A program made the translations under genes and the position numbers. DNA of 64,000 nt from an uncultured bacterium. GTDB lineage: Bacteria > Bacillota > Clostridia > Lachnospirales > Lachnospiraceae. Where the stretch lies: positions 14,977-78,976 of the forward strand of contig CAJMQE010000008.1 of NCBI GenBank assembly GCA_905215405.1. The letters run 5' to 3'. Under the pieces are notes generated by a model, which saw only the letters and a program-made list of their open reading frames with translations, made no database searches and was not told where the DNA came from. Positions 54,972 through 63,980 of the stretch are shown in pieces. Every line of letters starts with the position of its first letter. Within the stretch, counting starts at the first letter, position 1.

Positions 54972-55000
54972 ATTTTATCACATACCATGCCTTTATGCAA
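54972..55000 (-). promoter_or_regulatory. Promoter of the PEGA lipoprotein gene
   Basis: Minus strand TTGCAT (54995-55000), a 17-bp spacer and TAAAAT (54972-54977). The -35 hexamer lies inside the last codons of the upstream CotS-like gene. Confidence 0.8.
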
Positions 55001-56030
55001 TTGTGTCCACAAACTTTTCACGTTTGTCATTCTGTGATAAAACCATATCCAGTTTTTCTATACTTTTACGTGGAATCCACGATTTATTTGAATTGAAGTA
55101 GTAATTGACAATTTTCCAGAATTTTTCCGGATATGTAAACAACAGACTGAGTATCTTAAGATCCAGCCGGCTGACTGGTTTTACCTTATCGTACTGATCG
55201 ATCATAAGGTATGCCAGTTCTATGTTCCACTCATTTTTCTCCAGAATTTTACGCATAAACTGATAGAGATCATTAATCTGGAAATCATTCCTGCAGCGAT
55301 CAAAGTTAATAATCGCAGGACCTCGATTAGTAAACAGAACATTGTGATAATTAAAGCTGCCATGACATAGCTTAAGTTTTTGATACTCTCTCTTATACTC
55401 TTCATCCTGACTCAGTTCCTTTATATTCTGACACGTTTTTACCGCTTCTCTATAAAAGGGTTCGAAATTGTCCCTTGCAATTCGCTCAAATTCATTTCTC
55501 TTTTTCTTATTCTTCAAATAGTTATGAATCATTTTCAGCTCTCTTGTATGACGGTCAAAATTGGCCGACATGTCAGCAGGTTCAAGTTCATACACCGATT
55601 TTTCAGGAAGTTCTGCCGCTATCATCAGATTTTCTTCTGAACTGGTATGCTCATAATCACTGCAGATCTCATTCATCTTATTATGAAGTGCAGCAAGGAC
55701 TTTTATGGAATCACAGATATCCATCTGACTTTTCATGTCACATTCCCTTGCGTCGAACCAGTTTTTGACGATATACTTGCGGCCGTCTTCACTTTCAGAA
55801 ATGAGGCTGCCCTGCATGTTCTTATAGCAGGAATCAACATTGAAAAAGCCATTTCTGACGAGTTCCTGGGTCACGGAATTTTCCAGTTCGTATCTTGAGA
55901 CAGATTTATTGCATTCGTATAACATTTTCATACCATTACTCGTATTCAGAACCATACCGCCGCGTCCTCTGGACGTTTTATACACATCAAAATCATACAC
56001 CGACAAAATATTTAGCGATTTCTCATTCAT
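54993..56030 (-). CDS. CotS-family spore coat/kinase-fold protein
   Basis: 345 residues from the ATG at 56030, 9 nt after GGAGGG. The pattern of CotS and aminoglycoside-phosphotransferase-like proteins is present: a YECNKSVSRYELENSVTQEL segment, IKVLAALHNKM, LCHGSFNYHNVLF (the HGD-type catalytic loop, here HGSFNYHN) and GPAIINFDRCRND (the DFD-like metal motif, here NFD). The usual Asp of the HGD loop is a Ser, so activity is doubtful. It may act in the spore coat. It shares no operon with other spore genes here. Confidence 0.82.
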   Translation of the reverse strand: MNEKSLNILSVYDFDVYKTSRGRGGMVLNTSNGMKMLYECNKSVSRYELENSVTQELVRNGFFNVDSCYKNMQGSLISESEDGRKYIVKNWFDARECDMKSQMDICDSIKVLAALHNKMNEICSDYEHTSSEENLMIAAELPEKSVYELEPADMSANFDRHTRELKMIHNYLKNKKKRNEFERIARDNFEPFYREAVKTCQNIKELSQDEEYKREYQKLKLCHGSFNYHNVLFTNRGPAIINFDRCRNDFQINDLYQFMRKILEKNEWNIELAYLMIDQYDKVKPVSRLDLKILSLLFTYPEKFWKIVNYYFNSNKSWIPRKSIEKLDMVLSQNDKREKFVDTIA

Positions 56031-56038
56031 ATAAAAAT

Positions 56039-56080
56039 ACTCCCTCCAACATATCTTTCTAATCATATGTTTTCGGGAGT
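56039..56080 (-). terminator. Hairpin that overlaps the CotS-like ribosome site; possible terminator of proS-cca
   Basis: Arms ACTCCC/GGGAGT and AACATAT/ATATGTT are separated by a 3-nt internal loop on each side, with a 10-nt loop. On the minus strand the 3' arm carries GGAGGGAG, the ribosome site, and is followed by ATTTTTAT. It can act as an intrinsic terminator for the genes upstream or hide the ribosome site. Confidence 0.6.
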
Positions 56081-56147
56081 AAATATATTCTTATAATTCT
56101 TTGAAATCCTTTGTTTTCACGTAGCTGTCCGCCGTGTGCTCTTCAGC

Positions 56148-57398
56148 CTAATCTCTGTGTTCGATCATCGCCAGGAGTGTTTCTTTATCATTTAATTTTG
56201 GATTCTCCATAACAATATGAAGCAGCTCATCTAACGTCTGTCCGATTTGCTGTCCCTGCATACCGTACTCGATCAGATCATTACCTGTAATATCCAGTTC
56301 TTTCACTGAAATACAGTCCCCTCTGGATGTTACGGCTTCGAACATTCTCTGAATCGTTTCAATATGACGTTTACCAGCTGTCATCATAATTCCTGTACAC
56401 TTCTGTTTTGCTTCGAGTGCGGATGAATGATGTGTGATCATCAGAGGAATAAAATCTCTTCCGTACTTATGAATCGCTTCACGCACTGCTGGTTCATTTT
56501 CCTCGATGCCTACTTTTTCACATTTGATCAGTTTTGTCACTGTATTGACTGTATTATTATCCAGTTTCAGATCTCGCAGTGTTTCATGCGCTTCTTTTTC
56601 TCCTGCATAATATAACAGTGCTGCATAACGTAAAACAAGATCTTTTTTTGCATATTTCAACATTGCAAGTGTTGGTGTCTTCTTATTCGAGCCAAAAATG
56701 CGGTCGATAACAGGAAGAACATCCTTTGTAAGTCCTGCTTCGTATAAGAATTGTACATAGCCAGGATTATCTGACAGTAATGTCTTATTTAATTCAATAT
56801 GAATTCTCTCACGGCTGACCTTTGAGATCGTTGGTGCCAATTCCGTGATTGCTTCAAATGTCTTTTCCTCAATTAAAAATCCGAGCTGTGCGGAAAAACG
56901 GATTGCACGCATCATACGCAGCGCATCCTCTGAAAATCTATGCTTTGCTGTTCCAACACATTTGATGACCTGGTTATCCAGATCATCCATGCCATGGAAC
57001 TCATCCACAAGACCAGTTGTCTTATTATAAGCCATTGCATTAATCGTAAAATCTCTTCGTTTCAGATCATCTATCAGACTTCTCGAGAACTCAACTGACT
57101 TTGGATGCCTTCCATCTTCATATTCTCCATCGATACGATAAGTTGTAACTTCATAGCCTGTCTTACCGATCATTATTGTAACCGTACCATGTTTGATTCC
57201 CGTATCGATCGTCCTTCTAAAAAGCGATTTCACTTCCTGCGGAAGTGCGGATGTTGTTATATCCCAATCCTCTGGCTTCCTTCCCAGCAGCGAGTCTCTC
57301 ACACATCCGCCAACAGCATATGCTTCATAACCTGCATTTTCAAGAGTGGATATGATCTCCTCCACTTCCTGTGGCAGTTCAATTACAATATCGTCCAT
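56148..57398 (-). CDS. cca: CCA-adding tRNA nucleotidyltransferase
   Basis: 416 residues, class II. The head domain has YAVGGCVRDSLLGRKPEDWD with the catalytic DxD in DWDITT, DDLKRRDFTINAMAYN, and EDALRMMRAIRFSAQLGF. Neck and body follow without a complete HD phosphohydrolase motif. It adds CCA to tRNA 3' ends, needed here because the tRNA genes in the window lack encoded CCA. It starts 2 nt after the proS stop, so the two are coupled. Confidence 0.95.
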   Translation of the reverse strand: MDDIVIELPQEVEEIISTLENAGYEAYAVGGCVRDSLLGRKPEDWDITTSALPQEVKSLFRRTIDTGIKHGTVTIMIGKTGYEVTTYRIDGEYEDGRHPKSVEFSRSLIDDLKRRDFTINAMAYNKTTGLVDEFHGMDDLDNQVIKCVGTAKHRFSEDALRMMRAIRFSAQLGFLIEEKTFEAITELAPTISKVSRERIHIELNKTLLSDNPGYVQFLYEAGLTKDVLPVIDRIFGSNKKTPTLAMLKYAKKDLVLRYAALLYYAGEKEAHETLRDLKLDNNTVNTVTKLIKCEKVGIEENEPAVREAIHKYGRDFIPLMITHHSSALEAKQKCTGIMMTAGKRHIETIQRMFEAVTSRGDCISVKELDITGNDLIEYGMQGQQIGQTLDELLHIVMENPKLNDKETLLAMIEHRD

Positions 57399-57400
57399 GA

Positions 57401-58840
57401 TTAATAAGCCTTTCCCCAGTAAACCATCTTCTTAGCTGGCTTTCCACAGCATACACATACATCTGAAATATGTTCCTGTGCAAATGGCATACATCTTGAT
57501 GTTGCTGTAGTATCTTCTTTAATTTTATCTTCACATGCCTGATCGCCGCACCACATCGCTTTTACAAATCCAGGTTTAGTTGCAATAGTTTCTTTAAATT
57601 CGTCATAATTTGTTGCAACATAAGTATGTTTGTCTCTGTGTGCTCTGGCTCTTTCCAGCATTTCTGTCTGCATTGTTGCAAGTACTTCAGGAATCTTTAC
57701 TGCAAGTTCATCAATAGATACTGTGATCTTTTCTCTTGTATCTCTTCTTACAATAATTGCCTGATTTGCTTCGATATCTCTAGGTCCCATTTCAATACGA
57801 ACTGGAATACCACGCATTTCCTGTTCTGAGAACTTCCAGCCTGGGTTCTTGTCACTATCATCAACTTTGACTCTTAAACCTGCTTTTGTAAGCATATCTT
57901 TTACTTCAGCTGCTTTTTCAAGAACGCCTGCCTTCTTCTGCATAATTGGAATGATATCAACCTGTACAGGAGCTACCTTTGGAGGAAGTACCAGACCTGA
58001 ATCATCTCCATGAACCATGATGATTGCACCGATCAGTCTAGTAGTCATTCCCCATGATGTCTGATGTACATATTTAAGTTTGTTATCTTTATCTGTATAC
58101 TGAATACCAAATGCTTTTGCAAATCCATCACCAAAGTTATGGCTCGTACCAGACTGAAGAGCTTTACCATCATGCATCAGTGCTTCAATTGTATATGTAG
58201 CTTCTGCACCGGCAAACTTCTCTTTATCTGTCTTTCTACCACGTATTACTGGCATTGCAAGAAAATCTTCACAGAAATCTGCATACAGATTGAGCATCTG
58301 CTGTGTTCTTTCTTCTGCCTGTTCAGCTGTTGCATGTGCTGTATGGCCTTCCTGCCATAAGAATTCTCTGGAACGAAGGAATGGTCTTGTTTCCTTTTCC
58401 CAACGAACTACAGAACACCACTGATTGTATACCTTTGGAAGATCTCTGTATGACTGGATCTCATCTTTATAGAAATCACAGAACAATGTTTCAGATGTAG
58501 GTCTTACGCACATTCTTTCCTGTAATTTGTTCAGTCCACCATAAGTTACCCATGCTACTTCTGGTGCAAATCCTTCTACATGGTCTTTTTCTCTTTCAAG
58601 GAGGCTTTCAGGAATGAACATTGGCATGTATACGTTCTGTACACCAGTTTCCTTAAATCTCTTATCTAATTCATGCTGGATATTTTCCCATAAAGCATAG
58701 CCTGCTGGTTTAAAGATCATACATCCTTTTACACTTGAATATCCCATCAGTTCTGCTTTTTTTACAACATCCGTATACCATTGAGCGAAATCATCTTCCA
58801 TAGAAGTAATCGCTTCTACTAATTTCTTATCCTCAGCCAT
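57401..58840 (-). CDS. proS: Prolyl-tRNA synthetase, short archaeal/eukaryotic-type
   Basis: 479 residues without the editing insertion of the long bacterial form. Class II motifs: GCMIFKPAGYALWENIQ, VRPTSETLFCDFY, WSVVRWEKETRPFLRSREFL region and TSWGMTTRLIGAIIMVHGD. The anticodon-binding domain follows, then a C-terminal Cys-rich, zinc-site-like part (CGDQACEDK and CVCCGK) ending in KAY. This form is common in Clostridia. No T-box is seen in the short leader (58841-58965). Confidence 0.97.
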   Translation of the reverse strand: MAEDKKLVEAITSMEDDFAQWYTDVVKKAELMGYSSVKGCMIFKPAGYALWENIQHELDKRFKETGVQNVYMPMFIPESLLEREKDHVEGFAPEVAWVTYGGLNKLQERMCVRPTSETLFCDFYKDEIQSYRDLPKVYNQWCSVVRWEKETRPFLRSREFLWQEGHTAHATAEQAEERTQQMLNLYADFCEDFLAMPVIRGRKTDKEKFAGAEATYTIEALMHDGKALQSGTSHNFGDGFAKAFGIQYTDKDNKLKYVHQTSWGMTTRLIGAIIMVHGDDSGLVLPPKVAPVQVDIIPIMQKKAGVLEKAAEVKDMLTKAGLRVKVDDSDKNPGWKFSEQEMRGIPVRIEMGPRDIEANQAIIVRRDTREKITVSIDELAVKIPEVLATMQTEMLERARAHRDKHTYVATNYDEFKETIATKPGFVKAMWCGDQACEDKIKEDTTATSRCMPFAQEHISDVCVCCGKPAKKMVYWGKAY

Positions 58841-58965
58841 TTCAATTCTCCTTTTATATTTATAATAAAATTATAGTCATTTTCTTATCCTGATTAGCCG
58901 ATCACAACATTCCTATTACAGAACATACATCCTGTTAAACTCCAGTCATTTACGCATAAATCAAG

Positions 58966-60048
58966 TCATATACCAGATAGTTTACCACGTTCAATATTGA
59001 TTTTCAAGTCATGGATCAGCGTTTTGATGATTACATAGGACACCGGTCCCAGGATAAATCCCCATAATCCATAACAGACCAGACCGACATAGATCACAAG
59101 CATCATTGTAATTGGTGCAATTCCCAGTTTATCCCCCATGCATTTGCTCTCAAGTATCTCTCTAAGAAAATATGTGAGCACATAAAGTGTAAATAGAACG
59201 GCCGCATGCAGAAAATGTCCGGAGATCAGCATGATGACACTCCATGGAATCAGTACAGTTCCTGTTCCAAAAAGCGGCAGTGCATCCAAAATACCGATTA
59301 TGATACCTAGCACGATTGCATAGGGATTTCCGATCAGAAATAATCCAATGATGCAGATCACTGCTGTCAGCGCCATGATCAGCAATTGTATCTTATAATA
59401 GACCCTTCCCAGTTTGCCGATACGATCTGTCAGCAACCATACTTCTCTCGAAAACATGGATTTGTCTCTCCATGCACGAATTGCATCCAGTTCTTTACTT
59501 AAATAAATTGCCGACATCAACATTATAAAAAAGAGCGTGAACCAGGTAATCATCTTTGTTGCAATTGGTATGGAACCTCCCATGATTGCTGGCAATGCTT
59601 TGACCTTTATCTGTTCCATAATTCCATCAAAGTTATTATTGATAAACCCAATTGTTGCGCCATTTTTCATATGAAACCAACTGTCGATCAGTGCACACCC
59701 TCGGCTAAGTTTAACATTTGCCATATCTGTATAATAGTCGAACTGCCCGATAAATGCCTGAACTTCCTGAAAAATGCGGTATCCAAGCAGCACCAGCAAC
59801 CCAAAAATAATCAGTGACAACAATGTGACGATCACCGATGAAACAAGAATGGTATTTCCACGGAAATACTTATCTGCAATTCCCCTGACCGGTTTTTCAA
59901 TTGCATAGGCCAGTAAAAACGCCAATACAAAAGGAGCTATGAGCGGGAAAATACATCGAAAGAAAAAATATACTCCTGCTATAACTCCTATACTGCCTAG
60001 TAACATAATTAATTTATTTCTGACCTGCTGATTCTGCAATCTGCCCAC
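58966..60048 (-). CDS. AI-2E/PerM family membrane protein, YtvI-like
   Basis: 360 residues if the GTG at 60048 is used (GGAG 9 nt upstream); a GTG at 60063 is too close to its purine run. About seven to eight membrane segments. IFPLIAPFVLAFLLAYAIEK near the start and LGIIIGILDALPLFGTGTVL (the family's glycine/proline-rich motif) are typical. Similar proteins include the sporulation-associated YtvI. The transport substrate is unknown. Confidence 0.85.
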   Translation of the reverse strand: MGRLQNQQVRNKLIMLLGSIGVIAGVYFFFRCIFPLIAPFVLAFLLAYAIEKPVRGIADKYFRGNTILVSSVIVTLLSLIIFGLLVLLGYRIFQEVQAFIGQFDYYTDMANVKLSRGCALIDSWFHMKNGATIGFINNNFDGIMEQIKVKALPAIMGGSIPIATKMITWFTLFFIMLMSAIYLSKELDAIRAWRDKSMFSREVWLLTDRIGKLGRVYYKIQLLIMALTAVICIIGLFLIGNPYAIVLGIIIGILDALPLFGTGTVLIPWSVIMLISGHFLHAAVLFTLYVLTYFLREILESKCMGDKLGIAPITMMLVIYVGLVCYGLWGFILGPVSYVIIKTLIHDLKINIERGKLSGI

Positions 60049-60093
60049 TGAATAACACTCCACTTTCCTTTATTTAGGAATAGTATTTTCCAG

Positions 60094-60786
60094 TTATTCG
60101 TTTCCTATACATAAATCTACAAAACGACCAAAGAACTCGCCTTCTGGCTTAATTTCATAGTGCCTGTCCTGAATATCAAGCGAATAGGCACAAAGTGCAA
60201 TACTTCTGTCCTTCGCCTTCAGGGCTTCCTCTCCGCCATACTTTCCATCCCCAGCCAACGCAAGATTTCTTGCTGCGAACTGAACACGAATCTGATGATG
60301 GCGACCGGTTATCAAATGAATTCTTACCAGTGATAAATTCTTACCTGTCTCCTCATCAAATATCTCGTCAATGGTTTCATAGGTTAATTCACATCGCTTC
60401 GCTCCCTTTACCTCCTGGTTCACAACTTTGGAAGTATTGGATTTTGCATCTTTTAGAAGATAATCCACAAATGTGCCTGTTTTCTGGTCTGGTTTTCCAC
60501 AAATCACTGCATAGTACTGTTTATTAAATGTATCCTGCTGCAACATTTTACTGAGCTTTGCCGCACTCTTGCTGTTCTTCGCAAATACCATAAGCCCGCT
60601 GACTGGTCTGTCCAGCCTGTTAATAACTGCAATATAGGCATCTTCACCTTTTTTTCTGCGATACGTCATCAGCGCACTGACCAGATCAACGTCAAATGAC
60701 TTACCACTCTGTGCCAGCATTCCTGCCGGCTTACTGCAGACCAGCATTTCCTTATCTTCATATATAATTTCATAACCTGTTTTCAT
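60094..60786 (-). CDS. RluA-family pseudouridine synthase
   Basis: 230 residues, no S4 domain, so a short RluA-type enzyme. The catalytic motif VINRLDRPVSGLMVFAKN holds the active Asp, and LITGRHHQIRVQFAARNLAL is the second conserved motif. It modifies uridines in rRNA or tRNA; the target is unknown. It is followed by the YtvI-like gene at 30-45 nt. Confidence 0.93.
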   Translation of the reverse strand: MKTGYEIIYEDKEMLVCSKPAGMLAQSGKSFDVDLVSALMTYRRKKGEDAYIAVINRLDRPVSGLMVFAKNSKSAAKLSKMLQQDTFNKQYYAVICGKPDQKTGTFVDYLLKDAKSNTSKVVNQEVKGAKRCELTYETIDEIFDEETGKNLSLVRIHLITGRHHQIRVQFAARNLALAGDGKYGGEEALKAKDRSIALCAYSLDIQDRHYEIKPEGEFFGRFVDLCIGNE

Positions 60787-60820
60787 GATTCATTTCCTTA
60801 ACTCATGTTTTTTATAAACT

Positions 60821-60978
60821 CTGAGACTGAATTACATTTAAATCTACAGTCTACTCCCCAGGATTGTAAAACAATCTGGGACCGAATTACATCTTAAATC
60901 TGTAGCCTACTCCCCAGGATTGTAAAACAATCTGGGACTGAATTACATCTTAAAGCGGTAGCCTACTCCCCAGATTGT
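60821..60978 (-). repeat. Tandem triplication of the response-regulator 3' end
   Basis: Three ~56-nt units: 60932-60978 (inside the gene, encoding the WGVGYRFKM terminus and stop), 60876-60931 and 60821-60875. The two outer copies still spell GVGYRFKM-like codons followed by a stop. Each junction forms a hairpin, CCCAGATTGT against ACAATCCTGGG. The hairpins may act as transcript ends, but T runs are lacking. Confidence 0.9.
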
Positions 60979-61632
60979 TTCGATGTATTGTGGCTTTGAA
61001 GTATCGAATTCGATCTTTTCTCTGATCTTCTTAATATGAACTGTTACAGTTGCGATATCTCCGATAGATTCCATATCCCAGATTTCACGGAATAATTCAT
61101 CTTTGGTATAAACACGGTTCGGATTTTCTGCAAGGAATGTCAAGAGATCAAATTCCTTTGTTGTAAATACTTTTTCTTCTCCATTGACAAAGACACGACG
61201 AGCCGTTTTATCAATTTTAATACCACGGATCTCAATAACATCATTTTCAACCTTGCTGGAACTTACCAGTCTTTCATACCTTGCAAGATGTGCCTTTACT
61301 CTGGCAACCAGTTCACTTGGGCTGAAAGGTTTTGTCATATAGTCATCCGCACCTACACCAAGGCCTCTGATTTTATCGATGTCTTCCTTCTTTGCACTGA
61401 CCATGATAATCGGTGTATTTTTCACTTCTCTGACACGTTTGCAAATTTCAAATCCATCAATTCCTGGAAGCATCAGATCTAGAATAATAATATCAAAATT
61501 TTCAGCAAGTGCTGTTGCGAGTCCTGATGTACCATCTTTTTCACAACGTACTTCGAAATCACTTAACTCAAGATAATCTTTCTCTAATTCTGCAATACTC
61601 TCTTCATCCTCAATAATTAATACTTTGCTCAT
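60943..61632 (-). CDS. OmpR/PhoB-family response regulator
   Basis: 229 residues. The receiver domain has VLIIEDEESIAELE, the phosphoacceptor Asp52 in IIILDLMLPGIDG and Lys101 in YMTKPFSPSELVA. The winged-helix domain (about 130-229) has FTTKEFDLLTFLAENPNRVY and ends WGVGYRFKM. It acts with the sensor kinase upstream, 66 nt away. Its targets are unknown; surface glycan or wall genes are possible. Its 3' end is triplicated downstream. Confidence 0.96.
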   Translation of the reverse strand: MSKVLIIEDEESIAELEKDYLELSDFEVRCEKDGTSGLATALAENFDIIILDLMLPGIDGFEICKRVREVKNTPIIMVSAKKEDIDKIRGLGVGADDYMTKPFSPSELVARVKAHLARYERLVSSSKVENDVIEIRGIKIDKTARRVFVNGEEKVFTTKEFDLLTFLAENPNRVYTKDELFREIWDMESIGDIATVTVHIKKIREKIEFDTSKPQYIETIWGVGYRFKM

Positions 61633-61698
61633 ACATTACCTCCGTCTTTTCTCTATCCTACTTGATCTTTATCTGTGTCAGCTGTATCTCTGACGGTG

Positions 61699-63444
61699 TT
61701 AACTATCTTTATTTTCACTTGATGAGATGCTTTCTTTCTCATTTTTCATAAAATTTTCTTTGTCTGTATCGGTTATATTGTCTATATTCGAATCTGCATT
61801 GTCCTTGTTTTTTACAGAATCTTTTTTGGATTCTTTGTTCTGGTCTGTCTTGCCACTTTTTCTGTTATCCCGCTTTTTTACATCCCACTTTAATTTCCGA
61901 GAATCTTTTTTATCGGGAACAATGTCCGCTTCTTCAATTGCTCTCTTTTGTTCCTGTGGCTCATCTTCACAATACTTTTTCAATTTTAAATGCATGGTCG
62001 TACCGACATCCACTTCGCTGGTCGCCCATATTTTCCCGCCATGATCATCAATGATCTTCTTAACGATTGCAAGACCAATCCCACTGCCTCCCTGTTTGGA
62101 GTTTCTAGAAGAATCAGCCCGATAGAACCGGTCAAATATATGTGCAAGATCTTCTTTACCAATTCCCTTTCCATTATCTCCAATCTTTACATATGCATAA
62201 GACTGTTCTTCAAAAAGTTCAATTGTAATATGTCCTTTTCGATCTGCCGCATATTTAATGGAATTACTTACAATATTATTAATTACACGTTTCAGCTGTT
62301 CGGCATCCGCAACGATCATCAATGGATGTCTGATATGATTGATATATTCCAGTTCAAATCCTTTGGACTCCAGTTCCACACCGATTTCATAACAACAATC
62401 ATCAAAATAATCTGTTACATCAATTTTCTTAAATGTGTATGGAATCCTATTTGTATCGATTCTTGAATAAATAGTCAGCTCATTGATCAGCCTGTCCATA
62501 TCATTTACTTTATTAAAAATAGTCTTAAGATATTTTTCCTGTTTTTCCTCTGTAACCGCAACACCATCCATCAGACCTTCTACATATCCCTTAATTGCCG
62601 TCAATGGTGTCTTCAGATCATGTGAAATGTTTCTGATCAGCTCTTTTTCCTCCTGATCAGATCTCACTTTATCTTCAGCTGAAGCCTTAAGGATCACACG
62701 CATTTCTTCGAAATCCCTGCAAAGATCACAGATCTCATCCTTTCCTTCTATTGGAAGTTCAAAATCGAGATTGCCTTCTTTAATATTCTGGGTTGCCAGC
62801 TTCAATCTTGCAAGAGGTCTGATAACCGAACGATAGATCCACATCATCAGTATAGCACTCGTTGAAAAAAGAACAAGCACAATTGCCAGAATCCCTTCCG
62901 ATATGAACAGCTTGATCTGTGGAAGCATCTGTGTAACCGACGTTACAATGGAAACACTATAGTAATTGCCCGCGCCATCTTTAAAATCGATCTGCTTGAT
63001 CAGACTCTGGTAATCCCCACCATAAAACGATCCTGTTTCTGTGTTATTACGCAGATCTCCATATGCTGGAAGCATTTCGCAGAGTTCATCATCCTGCATT
63101 GACGAACTGGAATACATTATAGTTCCGTTCTTTCTAACAATCAGCGATGACAGGCGCTCTTTTAGTTCACCTGAAAGTTCATTTAAATATGTCTTATTAT
63201 TAAGGACGTTCGGATTATCCTCCATAGTCGCAATCATATCACTATAAACAGTATTCGTGATCTGACTCAAAAAAGTAATTGGCGTATAAATCGTTCCAAT
63301 CACTGACATATTCTCAACCTGATAATCTTCACTAATACTCCTTGCCTGCAATTTTACCAACATGGAAATAATCACACAGCAAAGCAGAATTGGCAGAACG
63401 ATCAGAATACAAAAAGATATTTTCAGTTTTGTTCTTAACTTCAT
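61699..63444 (-). CDS. HAMP-domain sensor histidine kinase with charged C-terminal tail
   Basis: 581 residues from the ATG at 63444 (GAGGG 5 nt upstream); the frame extends up to 63486 without better signals. Two membrane segments (about 8-30 and 185-203) enclose a sensor domain, then HAMP, a HisKA domain with NISHDLKTPLTAIKGY (His275), and an ATPase domain with NNIVSNSIKYA, DNGKGIG and GGSGIGLAIVKKII. Residues about 491-581 form a Lys/Asp/Ser/Asn-rich tail with no fold predicted, which is unusual for the family. It pairs with the response regulator downstream. Confidence 0.95.
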   Translation of the reverse strand: MKLRTKLKISFCILIVLPILLCCVIISMLVKLQARSISEDYQVENMSVIGTIYTPITFLSQITNTVYSDMIATMEDNPNVLNNKTYLNELSGELKERLSSLIVRKNGTIMYSSSSMQDDELCEMLPAYGDLRNNTETGSFYGGDYQSLIKQIDFKDGAGNYYSVSIVTSVTQMLPQIKLFISEGILAIVLVLFSTSAILMMWIYRSVIRPLARLKLATQNIKEGNLDFELPIEGKDEICDLCRDFEEMRVILKASAEDKVRSDQEEKELIRNISHDLKTPLTAIKGYVEGLMDGVAVTEEKQEKYLKTIFNKVNDMDRLINELTIYSRIDTNRIPYTFKKIDVTDYFDDCCYEIGVELESKGFELEYINHIRHPLMIVADAEQLKRVINNIVSNSIKYAADRKGHITIELFEEQSYAYVKIGDNGKGIGKEDLAHIFDRFYRADSSRNSKQGGSGIGLAIVKKIIDDHGGKIWATSEVDVGTTMHLKLKKYCEDEPQEQKRAIEEADIVPDKKDSRKLKWDVKKRDNRKSGKTDQNKESKKDSVKNKDNADSNIDNITDTDKENFMKNEKESISSSENKDS

Positions 63445-63538
63445 AAAGCCCTCTGTTTCCGTGTCTGTGCCAAACCCGGCAGACACTGTTTCATGTTATT
63501 GATATTCAGTTTACCTGATGTTTTTTACTAACAACTGT

Positions 63539-63698
63539 GTTCTATAGTGTCTGTGTTTTCCAATACCTAGGTTCCATGATATCATTGTTTTCTGACAACA
63601 AGGTTCTACAGTATCTATGATCTCCGACACCTGCACTCTATAGTGACTATATTTCCTGACACTCGTGGTCCCTGTTATCTATATTTCTCAATTCGATT
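63539..63698 (-). repeat. Degenerate 32-bp tandem array upstream of the sensor kinase
   Basis: Five consecutive units of exactly 32 bp (63539, 63571, 63603, 63635, 63667) share a pattern like GTTCTATAGTATCTAT followed by TTTTCTGACACC. A sixth, weaker copy precedes at about 63507. There are no spacers, so it is not CRISPR. No gene is visible in 63487-64000. Confidence 0.85.
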
Positions 63699-63959
63699 TA
63701 GGCACTATACCCGCAGTAATATTTTTTGCTACTATATTTATTGCTTTGCTACAACTTATTGCAATGCAGCTCTTTCCTCATAAATATAGAATTCATCTAG
63801 TCGTTTCTCTTCGACCTTCTATGCTCTGATTGTAACATAATTTACCTCGAAAAGGCGTAAAATGTCATTAAATAATATTAAATTAGTATAAAGATACTTA
63901 TGAAAATTTAAGGTATTCACCAGCTATATCATATAATTTATCTGTAAAATAGAGTAGAG

Positions 63960-63980
63960 AAATAATGGCTAGCATTATTT
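63960..63980. other. Inverted repeat near the right edge
   Basis: AAATAATG (63960-63967) and CATTATTT (63973-63980) with a GCTAG centre. It could belong to a terminator or operator of a gene beyond the window. There is no clear T run. Confidence 0.45.

Noticed and set aside
58841..58965. T-box leader for proS
   Set aside because: The leader is too short and lacks the T-box sequence and terminator.
63539..63698. CRISPR array
   Set aside because: Units are contiguous and diverged, with no unique spacers, and no cas genes are in the window.
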